Part shown: positions 50,601 through 61,321 of the stretch, in pieces
Numbering within the stretch: the first letter of the stretch is position 1
Layout of the letters: the number at the start of each line of letters is the position of its first letter
DNA from: Uloborus plumipes
Taxonomy: Eukaryota; Arthropoda; Arachnida; Araneae; Uloboridae
Assembly: GCA_038373865.1 (NCBI GenBank)
Contig: JAXGGA010003045.1
Location: 45,877-109,876 of the forward strand
Length of the DNA: 64,000 nt
Direction of reading: 5' to 3'
Notes under the pieces: model-generated
The model's database searches: none
What the model saw: only the letters and a program-made list of their open reading frames with translations
Told to the model about the DNA's origin: nothing
Made by a program: the position numbers and the translations under genes

Positions 50601-53600
50601 GAGGAAGGTATGAATACTCTTCGATTGACCTTTTGTGTGTTATGTTTTGTGTTACAATTGATGAAATAACCATAGTGGAACCTTGATTTTGCCGATAAGT
50701 GCAAATCTGTAGGCAAAATGATTAGATTAATAACCATGCCAATTATTTTACATTTTCCCGTTTCGTACGTTTTTTAACAACTGATCCAACTGAAACGGTA
50801 AAATCGGGGTTCGACTGTAGTTTTTTTCTCCTTAGGAAATGATAAACATTTATATGCATTATTGACCAGTTCAGTTACATGCTTTGTTTCTTCGAACAGC
50901 GAGATAGTTCAGAGCTCGATGGGGAAACGACAATCGACAGTAGAACAACTGCAGATTTCAACTGGGCAGTGACAGCTCGACTTCACGCCATTGCTACTTT
51001 ACAGAGACAGCTACCAGGTACGTGGAGTGACATCCTTTCATATAACTAAAACGCTCCTTGTTTTACTTTGCAATATATACTAGTTCACATCTCTCCCCTC
51101 CCCAATTACTTTCTTCTTTATTATTAATGATTTTTTTTTTTTTTTGCTTTTATTCAATAGTTCCGGATTACGGAGGTCGAAAATTTGAAGTGCCAGAAGA
51201 CGAGAATCAAGAACTTAATGTCGATGGAGACGATAGCGCTACTTACGGACAACCCCAGTATCCTTTTAATACTTCAGAAAAAAGTACAGATATACTGCTG
51301 AGAATTCGCCACTGATTAGCGTAAGTCAAACTGTCATGTAAACCGAATGGACAATTGGCATTCGCCAATCATCCTTCAAACAATATGTGTGATGATTGGT
51401 CATAAAGTTGAAAAAAGAAATTTACAGATGTTTTTGTTTTCTATTAATTCTAAAATTCGTCACAAAATTTTCTTTCTCAAAAAATTGCCCAAGCGTAAAG
51501 AATTTTATTCTAAAATATCAGCACTATCATGTATTAGCTTCATCAGTTTCTTCCTAAGTTAGAGTAAACTCACGAAAAGGGGGGGGGGGGTTGACACGGA
51601 AAATAAAAATAATGAAAAAATTGGATCGTAATGGAAAAATGTAAAACTCGATAGTAAAATAGATAGCATTATATGATTGTAAACTAATATCGTAACTTAC
51701 ACTAATTAATTTTCATATACTAATTTCAATAAATTTAGCTGTAACTTTAGACATTTATTGTGTTTTTTTAACACATTACTAGTAGATGCAGGTATTAGTA
51801 TCCATTTCACGGACAGCTATCTATCTGCGGGACGGATACTAGTATCCGTTTTGCTTTGATTTTAAATGTTCAAAATTTACTTATATTGTGAGATGCACCA
51901 GTTACACACCGTTGTCACGGCTACTAGATTACCTGTTCGTAATGTGTTAATACTGACTTAATTTCCCTTATATTTTTAAATTTTATATAATATTCTTTTT
52001 TTCACAATTTCCCGGAATTTTTCTTACTTAAATTTAATACGCTATTTATGTTTTAAGAATGTCTCAATGAATATTTCCATAAAGAGTGAAACATCAAAGC
52101 TCTTCATTATGCATATGAAATATTTTCATTAAAAGCTCAATCAGACTAGAGAAAAAGTTAATTTTTTCAGTTAAATTCGTTGTTCATACCTGCTGCGACA
52201 GCAATAAAAACGTGTCATATTATACTTTCACACTCCAGGGTCCCCCGTACCTATCACAAATTGTGGTTTAACTGGGATGGGGCCCTGAAGAGAGCTCTGT
52301 TTTTTTTATATCCAGAACAGAAGCCGAGCAAACACCTGGTTCTATACCCCAGAGGTATCGATTTACTCGGAGGACTTAGTGACCAAGACCCTTATTTAAC
52401 GTCGCCCAGACACCATTGGTGACGACAGTGGATCTTAGATCTGCTAGGATCGAACCCGAGACCCTCCAGTTACTAGTCCGGCGCCTTACTGATCAGTCCA
52501 CCACTGCCGTGTCATATTATACTGTCACTATGGCTACGAAAGTGTTCCAATGACATCAAAGTGCAAGCAACAAATCATGGCTCTGTGTGAAAAAATATTT
52601 TTTAAACGATGGAGTATAAAGCGCCATAAGGCAGTAATCGGTAACACAAGAGATTTTAAACTAAATAACATAGAACTTATGATAAGCGCAAAGATGATGT
52701 CAACTTTTTTTCCTCGTCGAAATTAGTGTGAATGCTTTAAAAAGTATCGTTTTTAAGACTATATTGCATTGCAAATACGACGTGTCCGCGGATTAGTTGG
52801 AAAGTAGCAGAAATTTTCTTCACTATGTTCGTAGACACTTTCTTCTGGTTTTCAAATTAAATTAATTTTCATCCATAGCTTTATGAAAGAAAACGAATAA
52901 TCATGCAACGTATATGTATATTAATAATGTAATTAAGAAGTATGCATTGCTGGAAATAATTTTGCAAGGTAGTGAGTATTGATATTTCAAGAAAAATCCT
53001 TGACTTCGTTTGTAGCTATACGGAAGCTGATGTAATTACGTGTTCCACAGAAGACAACGGTGACAATAAGGACCAAATAAGAAGGATAGCAGCCAAGTAA
53101 GTTAGAAATTCTCCTCTAATAACCACCAACTAGGTGACCCGTGCGGAATTCTGCAAAGAAAAAAAAAGAAACCTCTAAACTTAAAATTTAATACGACAAT
53201 TTTTATTGGCTTCATTTGCACAACATCGCCATCTACTGCCGTCGTTCTGACAACTTTTCAAAGAGATCAAAGACACGTTCACTTTTACAACTACTACAAA
53301 AGTGATACCCTATATTAAAATCAAATACCCAAGGCTACCACTAAACTAAATACTAACGTTATCGCAAAACAACCATAGTATTTTGAAACAATAAAAGTTA
53401 CAATTAAGGTTTACCGAGCTAAGCCTTGGCTTGAAATGTCGCATTTAAAATTGATTTGAACAACAATGTAACGATTTTGACAGTTGAGCAAAAAATTTAA
53501 CTTTTTCAAACTTTAATCGCTTATAAGTCGCTTAAACGTGGATTTTCGAGATTCTCGTTACGCGGCGCTAGCGGAGAAACGTTCTAAAGAACGCATTTTT

Positions 53601-54925
53601 TTTTAATCTTTCGAATGAAATCGAAATGGAGACGGTACGACAATTATTTCGCTAGATAGAGTCAATTTTGTGCCCAAAAATTGAAGTTCGAATAAAAAAC
53701 GAACCGACACTTTTTAGAGGGTGGGTCTAATTTTCGTCAATAGCCCGCGGGATAAGCTTCAAAATCATAAATTTTCATGCAATTCGATAAAGAAATGAGC
53801 GAGTTTCGACCGGGTATAGGATTCGGCTTAGAGAAATAATATATGGAGATTGCACTATCGCCTCAGAGCAACAGTAAGATAGTTTACTGTTGTTTTCAAG
53901 CTCGGAGAAGTCTTAGGGCCATGCTCCACATCGACGTAAAGCAGAAAAATTAGGCAGAAGCGTAAAATTTATTCAATGGTGTTCCTATGGAAAGTACCCG
54001 GATTTTCGGTTTCTGCCTTCAGTTTCGGTCGCGTTTTACGCTGATGTGGAGCATGGCCCTTACTGTCGATCTTAAAACTGGAATAAGTACCATAAAGTCT
54101 GTGGAAGTTATATTGAACAATTGATTAGATCATAGGTTTTTGTAGGAAAATGAATCGTTGAAATTATTGTTTTTTATTTCTGTTATTAAAGTTTTCTCTC
54201 TTGTAAGGTACTCCTCCAAAAAGGGAACATCACTAATTAAAAGGACATTTTCTTTCGTCCATATCTCCTTGAGCATAGGGACTTCCATGTATTTACCCGT
54301 GTTAAAGGGACGCTTTATTTAATGGATATTCATTGAGAAAAAATTGCAAAATATAAATAAACAAACGGATTAGAAAGATTGTATTTACTTTAATGATATC
54401 CAAGGTTTAAAACTCAATAGCGAACTATACACTAGGTCTCAGCAGCACGCAAAGAAACAAATATATGCGTTTTAAAATACCTACCGAAACCTATTTGTGC
54501 GAATGCTTTTCCTTCTTCTAGCGCTGAGTTCCTAAGTTTTCATACAAAGCTTGAAAAGTTCGCACTAATTCCAATTTGCATTGTAATGCACATCATTAAA
54601 TTATAAACTATCAAAAAAGTCCACGAAGCTGATTCCCTCATATAAATCAACTTTCGAATTTTTTTCCCATAGTTAATTTTTGCTAAAATATTCACTTTTT
54701 AGTGCAGAAATTTTAAATATCAAACATTAGAGCATATAAAACATTTTCCTCCAATGTTGGCATACGTTTGCTACTGAATTGGTTATACGTTACAAATGCA
54801 TGCATCAATTCGGGTACTGCTGAGGAAAGGACCCTTCAATTTATGAGACAAATATAAAGTCCATTAGTGAACCTTACCCGGAGGTGCTACTATTAGCGAA
54901 ACCGTACCTAAAAACACGCCTAGTC

Positions 54926-54958
<33 letters not shown>

Positions 54959-55964
54959 CTGAAAACTGAAAAATAAAATGTACATAAACCGTTTTTTCTT
55001 TCACAGTGAGTCCAACTACCAGAGGTTATCGGAGTCTTCTCAGTGGACAGTAAACGGAGGTACGTACTACAGATTTACGTACTATTTCAAGCTATTTTCA
55101 AAGATTTAAATTCTGATAAAAATATCAGAATTTAAATCTTTAGCCCTCTTGTGCATAAGAAACCTCTTTATACATGTACGGTTTCTTTATATGCTTACAA
55201 ATGCACCATTAGATTTTTTAAGTTTCGCCACGTATGTCTTTTTCTATGCTATCGTTTTCGCAGGAGTTTTTTGAAAAGTTAAAAAACAGTTCCAAAAAGT
55301 TAACCCTTCATTGCACGATTTTTTATATTTTCATGAAAATAATCATTTGTTACCTTTTAAATAGCCCTGAGTTCCGGAAAAATGAAGAAAAAAATTAATC
55401 TTAAAAATGTGCACCAAAAATGATGTTTTAATTGTTTGTTCTATATATGGCGCAAAGCACATAGCATATGCTTTGTATACCGATAAGTGAAATATTCTAC
55501 AATGAGTTTTGTGCCATAAGTGGTATAAACAAATTTTCCACTAAGTGTATGTAAACATTTTTAGAACAAAGGAAATAATGACTAAGCACACTTCTAACGG
55601 AAATGCAGACCCTTTTTTTTAAAAAAAAAGCAAGAACTGTAATACCTAGACTAGTGCAGCTAACTAGTGCATAAAAATCACACTAAACTGCTATAGCAAT
55701 GTTCCAGAAGGGGCACAAAGCTCAGTTTAACTGCATTTAAAAACCATAGGAATATATGAGGGTTTATTTGGTTTGTGCCAGATCTGGCACACCGTGCAGT
55801 GAAGGGTTAAAGTTGTTGGTTTAAATCATGCTGCTAATAATATTTATATGAATGCATTTCTTTATTGTCTTAAACATTTTGAATTCCTAAGGCCAAAAAA
55901 CTGAGTAAAATTTTTTCGAATTTCTTACAATAGTTAGAATTCTTGGAACAAATGATTTTAACAA

Positions 55965-56000
<36 letters not shown>

Positions 56001-59000
56001 GCGGGACAAGCCGTATTGTATGGTGATTATTCCAGTGTTTTTATCGCAATGCGCATTCGTATCCTAAAAAATTCGTGCGTCAAAATTTAAAATTTAAAGT
56101 TCAAAGTTTGTGATTTGAAGCTGTTCGTTCAATTTCATACCGTGTAATAAATAAACAACAAAGTGGATAAACTAAGCACTAATTTAAAAAAAGGGGGGGG
56201 GGGATATAAATTTACATCTTTTTAAGTATTAATTAGACATTTTTTTTTTCTAAATTAATATTCGGTGGTTTAAATAAAACATAAATAGCTTACCTTTTTC
56301 TTCTATATTACTGCCTCCGGAAAGACCGGGAAAGCATTTGTACTTGATAGAAAGATTTTTTTTTTGAATAATAGTAAAACTGTGAGTTGTTTGATTATTT
56401 TTCGCTGATAGCGGTGAAAAAAATCTTTAAAATAATATATCACTTTTGAAGCTCGACAAAGTATTTCTAAAAGTATGGCATTACTCCTCCTCTCAAAAAA
56501 AAAAAAAAAAACTTTGAGAAAAAATATATATGATGAAAATTTGGATTAGAATTCTGTTAAAGAAAAGACCTATTAAAATATTTTTCAGCTCGAATTCGAA
56601 ATGACACCCTTCTCATTATAATAATGCAGTTCTATCAACCGCGCAAATACGTCTTAATTTCCGGATGCTATAAACAGTATTAAAGTAATGTTTGTTAATA
56701 AGAAACGGTTTTTTGTCTAAAAGAAGCAACTTTTAATAAAAAGTAAAACGCTTAACCAACTATGTATCAAAATTAATGAACTGTAACAAGTCACCAGTTT
56801 AACTATTTAATAACGATATTTGAAGTTAAAAAGTTTTTTCATTTTTCATTTATTTAATAACGAGTTTAATGGTTTGTGGACTGTGAATCGTAGTTGTTAC
56901 ATGAAGATACATTTTGCAGAATATTTTCTCGCAAATCTTTAAATTTGTAAGTCTAAATATGCGCTTTATTACTCCCATAAATGAATAACATGAATAAATA
57001 AATGTTATTATCTTTTATCTGCAGGCAATAACAACGGAGAGGGTCAGGAAGTAACCAGCACTTGTGTCAGCAATAACGACAACAGGTAAAGTTTCTCACT
57101 ATGTGCTTTTTATATTTCTCTTTGATGTGAAGTATAAGCCATGCTAATTTTCATTTCATCGAAAGATTTTCAAGTTTTATTGTTAATATTTTGAATTAAT
57201 GAATTCAATCAGTTAATTAATGAAAGTTTTTCCTACAATAAATAAAAACATACGTTTAAGTGTTGATGAAAATATATTAGCTGCAATTTGTGGTATTTTA
57301 ACAGTTTTGCATTGATTGGTCAATACATGTATATGAAAATATATATTAGTTTATGACTAAACAAATTTTTATCTTTATCATGCCAAAACTGACACTAATT
57401 TATGTTTCTGTATTGAATTTTCGCTTTTCTCCGTCAACGTGTTATCAAACGTTAACGAGCAAAATGTCCGTTTATGTTTGTCGACAACCTTTGATGAGTT
57501 TTTGGTAAACGAAAATTTTCAGTTTGGAATTTGTACGCTATTGTTTTTTTTTTTTTTTGGCGACTCCCCCTTTTTTTTAAAAATCACTATTGGGTACTTT
57601 GGGGAATTTCAAAAACTTGCTTTACCTTTCGTAAAATATTAAATAGCCATGTCGCTTTAGTACATTAACTATAAGCAATGTAACAAACAAAAAATATATA
57701 AAAGTTAGTTATTCGACGTTATCTAACATTATTGATTTTTCTAGTGAATGCGTTTCTCCTTCTGACAAGTCCTCGAAGCCAAGTAAAGATGGGAATGGTG
57801 AAAATACCAAAGACGTCGTCGAAGATGGCATTAAGTGTCTCATTTGTATGGTAAGTAAGCAAGCATTTAAAAACTTTTTTCAAATCTTTAAATGGAGATC
57901 CTCCAACTAAATTGAACACAGTTAAAAGCTCGACAAAGAGTAAATTAATCTGACAAAGAGAGAAGTAGAGTAATAAAAAAAATATTACATTTTCCGGGGG
58001 ATCTTTCGATAATTGGGAATCTGGCACGATTGTTAAATTTTTGGTGATAATTGTTATTTTTTGTAACCTTTAACTCTCTGTTTCTTTATGGTAACCCTAT
58101 TTTTGTTTACGTTAACAAAGGAAAAGTTTTACTTGTGCATGCATTGGTCCCGAAAATTTAACAGCAATGGAGCGAAGATTCCAAGTTGTTGAAATCGCCC
58201 TTAATTCTCATTTAAAATTGGAAATCAAAATCAAATCTTAACGCGGAGCATTTGGTGCGTGTTCAAAATTTTTGAGAGTACATGAAAGCAAAACTATTAT
58301 TTACTTGTGCTATGGTGGAAAAAATTATTTTGTTGAAATTTAGAGTTTTATGCTTCACTTTTAAACAAAGCACGACATTAAGCACGATTAAAAGCTGAAT
58401 TAAAATGAAATAAGTCTGCCAAATACTTTATAAGCAGGTAAAATAGAAGCACAAAATAACCTACGATATGATAACTTCCCTTATTTGTTTGTTCTTTCTT
58501 TGGTCGTTGCAGAAATTTAAAGTTTTAATATTTAATTTTAAAACAGAACAAAAAGTCCTTAACTAAGATGAAAAGTACCATTAAAATGCAAATTTAAAAT
58601 ATAAGGTGCAACAATGGCAGCAGCATTTTACCAAAAAGAAATTTTCTTGCGAATTTTTCCCATTCTACATTATGATAATTCTTCCATCCCGTATTCCCCA
58701 TGTCATAAATCACACAAGAGTCCTTTTTTTTTTTTCATTAGAGAAGTTTTCTGGTGCAAGATAAAAGGTTCCAGAATTTTTATTACGCGCTACTTTTCAA
58801 AACGCGCTTACATTCCTTAGCGTGATTGACGTATGGAAAAGCCAATTGCTCGTCAATCCAATTTGGAACATAAAACCTCGATGGCCTGTGGAACAAATGA
58901 GAATGTTCCTTGAAGTACTGATCTGGCTGCTTTTGTTTCCTTTCATTGGGCCATCGCTCTTCCAACCTTTCCAAGGCAGTAGATGCAAAAGGCTGGTACC

Positions 59001-60627
59001 ATCGGCAACAGCCGGAAACCGAATCGTTTTCCAAATCGGCGTTGATCAAATCTCTCCAAAGAGTTGCCGAATCTTTTGGAACATCAACACAACTTCTATG
59101 TTTGGAGCTGATCCTGCGCATTAGGTAGTGTGCAGTCTTTAGTGGTAGATTTCTCGGATAGTTGGTCAAAACTCGATCTTCAGGATTCATGCGGGCTCCT
59201 TGAAATTCTTTAGCCACTGCTGGGCCCCTGTTGATGAATCGGGGAACCGGCGTCCCTACGCCCCGGATACTTCCCTTGTACAGGTGGCGTGTTGGCTTCT
59301 CGCCGGGTTGAAACTGCTTGGGTAAAGGCTTGCCAGCCCCTAAAGTTGCATCTGTACGTTCAGGCACGTGAGTGCGTGGAGTCCAACCGTTGCGAAGCTT
59401 TTTCAAGTGCACTGCTTTGTAATCGATGGGCGAATACGGAAGCCAATATCGTTTTCTATAATCGTCATCGGTAGTAACACATCCATGGAACTGTTTGTAT
59501 TTCTCAATGAGGTCCAGAAAATTGTCGTAGGAGCGTGCCATTTTTCAAGTTTTGCTTGGTTAATTTTGGTAAAGAGTTCTTGCCCTGTAGCAGTCAAAAT
59601 TTCATAGTGCCTAATTTATGCTTTATAATAGTGATAATTTTGTAAGAGTTTCCATTGAATTTTGCACAATTAATTTTTTTGATTGCCACGAAATAAATAA
59701 AAATTTGAAGCTTGAGGCTCCCGGGGCTCAGCCCCTCATCCTCCAGTGTGCTATCATTGAAGGTTTCCCTGGATGGGGACATGGCTATTGTTCATCGCAG
59801 GATTGATTGCATGGATGCACGAGGGTTTTGACTTCCCCTTACGAGAGTACCAGACTAATAATAACCTATTTATTTGATTGAAAAATTAGGTAATAAGTTT
59901 TCAAACACGAGATGTCTTTGATCCTTCTTTATAGTCTTGCACTGTTTTCATTGCGTAGGAAAATTTAATATCATTTTTAAAGGCTAAACCCATCTTCAAT
60001 GAAATTTAATGTGTAATTTAAGTTATTTTGTTTGCTTTTGGTTTACTATTTTCCTTCATAGACAATTAGTGCACGTGAGAGATATTTTGATAGCAGACAG
60101 GTTGGAGCGGCAGACAAATTTTGGGTAGTAATCGTTCATTCTGGCAATATCAGCAAGGCGAAAATAAATTATTTTCTAGCCTTTGGCGAAAAAACAATTG
60201 GTGACCATTTGAAAAATTGCTAAGAATCTAAGTTTCAAAATCTCCCCCACATGATTTTTAAATGCTGCGAAACACATAAAATATCCAAAGGTTGTTATTA
60301 ATTACTAATGGCAAACCTTATAGTTTCTTACTACTAATCAAATAATTTCAATCCATTCACTTGACCAGCATTAAAATCCTCTTTACTGGTTGAGATAATT
60401 TAGATCTTTGGCGGTATCAGGTGAATAAGGATATTTAGCGAACTAGCTGATATACAGCTAGCTAAGGCCCCTTTTTAATTTATCGTTGTTATTTCTCCGA
60501 TTTTCCAATTGGTAGAAAATTTACGTTTTCCTTTTCATCCCTTGTCTTTTAGGAGCCTTTTATCAAACCCGTTGTTTCAATCTGCTGTTGGCACGTTCAC
60601 TGTGAAGAATGCTGGTTGAAAACGCTG
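47484..60627 (+). CDS. RNF220: RNF220-type E3 ubiquitin ligase, partial gene model (12 exons visible)
   Basis: Exons: 47484-47607, 48280-48319, 48460-48525, 49727-49769, 50513-50607, 50900-51017, 51161-51257, 53016-53096, 55007-55059, 57025-57085, 57745-57850, 60553-60627. All junctions are GT-AG and the frame is continuous for about 320 residues. The first exon reads DGQTPYCPMCGNPVQLSDL with paired cysteines and downstream histidine, as in the conserved middle domain of RNF220. The last two read CLICM and then SICCWHVHCEECWLKTL, the RNF220 C-terminal RING up to its sixth ligand. The last cysteine pair and C terminus must be on an exon beyond 64000, and the N terminus is to the left. RNF220 is known in vertebrates as an E3 ligase that targets Sin3B and affects Wnt and Hedgehog signalling; that role here is by homology. 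Confidence 0.93.
48280..48319 (+). CDS. RNF220: RNF220 exon
   Basis: Acceptor TTATTTTAG, donor GTAAGT. Encodes (K)CMSQHLEVASLHS in phase with its neighbours. Confidence 0.9.
48460..48525 (+). CDS. RNF220: RNF220 exon
   Basis: Acceptor TTCTTTGCAG, donor GTAAGA. 22 whole codons: HFSSPLCMIRKDDKGKPESR, then WE. Confidence 0.88.
48606..48758. mobile_element. TA-flanked MITE in an RNF220 intron
   Basis: GGAAAATTCGTTCAAC and GTTGAACAAATTTTCC are inverted with one mismatch, with TA at 48604-48605 and 48759-48760. It sits 80 bp after the 48525 donor. Confidence 0.85.
48793..49131. mobile_element. Second MITE in the same intron (pogo-like ends)
   Basis: TACATTCTCGATTACC near 48797 pairs with GATAATCGAGAATATA near 49111, ending ACTGTA. 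A nested CCGCGG / CCGCGGGTAACG inverted pair lies at 48811-48863. A C run is present at 49089-49099. Confidence 0.6.
49727..49769 (+). CDS. RNF220: RNF220 exon
   Basis: Acceptor CTTTCTCTTCCAG, donor GTAAGT. Encodes TYQRVKGNRTNRLT and one base of a serine codon; the basic NR-x-x-RL stretch fits the family. Confidence 0.9.
50513..50607 (+). CDS. RNF220: RNF220 exon with NAGNAG acceptor
   Basis: Acceptor CCCACAG directly followed by CAG, so two acceptors 3 bp apart are possible. The first is used in this model. Encodes ARCVLKRKKWDEPSV and on to LLPPGLRK. Donor GTATGA. Confidence 0.88.
50675..50817. mobile_element. Pogo/Tigger-like MITE in an RNF220 intron
   Basis: GTGGAACCTTGATTTTGCCG pairs imperfectly with CGGTAAAATCGGGGTTCGAC near the right end, which reads CGACTG-TA. 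TA is present at both edges. The termini resemble pogo/Tigger inverted repeats. Confidence 0.8.
50900..51017 (+). CDS. RNF220: RNF220 exon
   Basis: Acceptor TTCGAACAG (a poor pyrimidine tract), donor GTACGT. Encodes RDSSELDGETTIDSR, DFNWAVTARLHAIATLQRQL, P and the first base of a valine codon. Confidence 0.9.
51161..51257 (+). CDS. RNF220: RNF220 exon with two competing donors
   Basis: Acceptor TATTCAATAG. Encodes PDYGGRKFEVPEDENQELNV, then DGDDSATYGQP. The donor that keeps the frame into the next exon is the weak CCCCA/GTATCC at 51258, giving GQP-H-YTEADV. Reading on reaches TGA at 51313-51315, and a consensus donor GTAAGT lies just after it at 51321. Confidence 0.87.
52227..52507 (-). mobile_element. 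tRNA-derived SINE, copy 2 of 2, in an RNF220 intron
   Basis: Same family and orientation as 44553-44843, with a B-box GGTTCGATCC on the minus strand. A perfect 16-bp duplication CGTGTCATATTATACT flanks it (52211-52226 and 52508-52523). Confidence 0.95.
53016..53096 (+). CDS. RNF220: RNF220 exon
   Basis: Acceptor CTTCGTTTGTAG, donor GTAAGT. Encodes YTEADVITCSTEDNGDNKDQ, then IRRIAA. Confidence 0.88.
53128..53870 (+). repeat. Interspersed repeat of uncertain class
   Basis: It starts ACTAGGTGACCCGTGCGG, resembling the start of the 11797 repeat (ACTAG, then ACCCG and CGG at nearly the same spacing). The interior has the GC-rich CGTTACGCGGCGCTAGCGG. The right boundary is approximate. Confidence 0.5.
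53917..54059. mobile_element. PIF/Harbinger-type MITE, copy 1 of 2
   Basis: Inverted ends GGGCCATGCTCCACATC and GATGTGGAGCATGGCCC with a 3-bp duplication TTA on each side (53914-53916 and 54060-54062). It aligns with 61473-61616 over its full length. Trinucleotide TWA target duplications are the Harbinger hallmark. Confidence 0.93.
54063..55006. other. Intronic, no further gene
   Basis: AT-rich intron sequence with a 28-bp A run at 54931-54958 just before the exon at 55007. Confidence 0.5.
55007..55059 (+). CDS. RNF220: RNF220 exon
   Basis: Acceptor TTTCTTTCACAG, donor GTACGT. Encodes (N)ESNYQRLSESSQWTVNG plus the first base of a glycine codon. Confidence 0.87.
55304..55806 (-). mobile_element. 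piggyBac-type MITE, copy 2 of 2, in an RNF220 intron
   Basis: Inverted copy of 23757-24255 with TTAA at 55300-55303 and 55807-55810. Ends CCCTTCATTGCACG and CGTGCAGTGAAGGG. Confidence 0.95.
55968..55996 (+). repeat. (GA)n microsatellite
   Basis: About 14 uninterrupted AG units in the intron. Confidence 0.95.
57025..57085 (+). CDS. RNF220: RNF220 exon
   Basis: Acceptor TTTTATCTGCAG, donor GTAAAG. Encodes (G)NNNGEGQEVTSTCVSNNDN, an asparagine-rich linker ahead of the RING. Confidence 0.85.
57745..57850 (+). CDS. RNF220: RNF220 exon (start of RING)
   Basis: Acceptor TTGATTTTTCTAG, donor GTAAGT. Encodes a hydrophilic linker and then DGIKCLICM, the first two RING cysteines. Confidence 0.93.
58724..58735 (-). 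repeat. A run downstream of the intronic gene
   Basis: Twelve T on the + strand, read as an A run on the minus strand, about 44 bp after the AATAAA of the 58783-59541 gene. It could be a remnant poly(A) tail if that gene is a retrocopy. Confidence 0.6.
58779..58784 (-). terminator. Polyadenylation signal AATAAA overlapping a stop codon
   Basis: On the minus strand the gene ends AGC GCG TAA TAA AAA, so AATAAA begins within the stop codon and the 3' untranslated region would be very short. Confidence 0.6.
58783..59541 (-). CDS. Intact intronless 252-aa protein of unknown function, nested antisense in RNF220
   Basis: A single open frame of 252 codons, by far the longest in the window, lies inside the 57851-60552 intron on the opposite strand. 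The start context GAAAAATGG has A at -3 and G at +4. The protein is hydrophilic, basic and rich in Pro, Arg, Tyr and Trp (YRKRYWLPYSPIDYKAVHLK, NYPRNLPLKTAHYLMRR, CCRWYQPF, YVPNWIDEQLAFPYVN). It shows no signal peptide, membrane segment or enzyme motif that I can see. Short spaced Pro and aromatic motifs recall axonemal or sperm microtubule inner proteins, but I cannot name a family and give that little weight. An intronless form with a downstream A run fits a retrogene. Confidence 0.85.
   Translation of the reverse strand: MARSYDNFLDLIEKYKQFHGCVTTDDDYRKRYWLPYSPIDYKAVHLKKLRNGWTPRTHVPERTDATLGAGKPLPKQFQPGEKPTRHLYKGSIRGVGTPVPRFINRGPAVAKEFQGARMNPEDRVLTNYPRNLPLKTAHYLMRRISSKHRSCVDVPKDSATLWRDLINADLENDSVSGCCRWYQPFASTALERLEERWPNERKQKQPDQYFKEHSHLFHRPSRFYVPNWIDEQLAFPYVNHAKECKRVLKSSA
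59621..59627 (-). promoter_or_regulatory. TATA-like box upstream of the intronic gene
   Basis: TATAAAG on the minus strand, about 80 bp before the ATG at 59541, which would leave a 5' untranslated region near 50 bases. In an AT-rich intron such a motif can occur by chance. Confidence 0.4.
60553..60627 (+). CDS. RNF220: RNF220 exon (RING, ligands 3-6)
   Basis: Acceptor CTTGTCTTTTAG, donor GTAAGC. 25 codons encoding EPFIKPVVSICCWHVHCEEC and WLKTL: Cys, His, Cys, Cys of the RING with the family-typical CWHVHCEECWL core. The final Cys pair is not found downstream before 64000. Confidence 0.95.
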
Positions 60628-61096
60628 GTAAGCATTATTTTATTTCAATTAGACAAAGTTAGAGTTTTCGTATTAATTGTAATTTTGTTATCTGGATTAC
60701 AGATAACAAAACTCCTTAATTAAAACTCCTCCAAAATTAAAACTCCTATTGTCCGCTTGTTCAGAAAATATCCAATTTTCCTACTTGACTCATGTGCTTC
60801 AGATTTTAAGTTGACAAAAGATACCGTACTTTAAAGAGAAACATAACATCGAAAATTGCACGCATTCGCAGAGAGCTGCTTAGCTTACACATGTCTCGGG
60901 GTTGCAAAGGAGGCCTTTTCTAATACAAAGAAGTGAGCTTATGGATGAAAAGACATCCGACAAAAACTTTTGCTGGATTTTCCAGGCATTTTATTGAACT
61001 CAGACACTTTTCGGTTCAAGGTTGCTTTCGAAACTCTTAACTTTCAACTCATCGCTGAAACTGAGTTTTCTTATCGGACAGTTATTTGGTTCGATC

Positions 61097-61316
61097 TAGA
61101 GCCTCTATATAGACAGGCCGATGCACCAAGCTTAAGTTTCACCACTTTGGATCCAACTCATTAACTGTTACTTTCATTTTTCATTGTTGCTGAGTTAGGG
61201 TTACCAGAGCAAAGTTTAGGCCAAAAAGTCACAACTCGCCTGAAAAGACAAACCTCAAACTCGCGCTGGATCCAAAGTGGTCAAACTTAATCTTGATGCG
61301 TCGGCTCGTCTATACT
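61097..61316. mobile_element. Foldback MITE
   Basis: ATAGACAGGCCGATGCACC through CACTTTGGATCCA (about 61110-61152) pairs with TGGATCCAAAGTGG through CGTCGGCTCGTCTAT (about 61268-61314). The arms are about 45 bp. Flanks not resolved. Confidence 0.75.
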
Positions 61317-61321
61317 GCCGT

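Noticed and set aside
51161..51315. Open frame to TGA at 51315 taken as a terminal exon
   Set aside because: The family sequence continues through the 51257 donor into YTEADV at 53017, so this is not the normal end; kept only as a possible alternative form.
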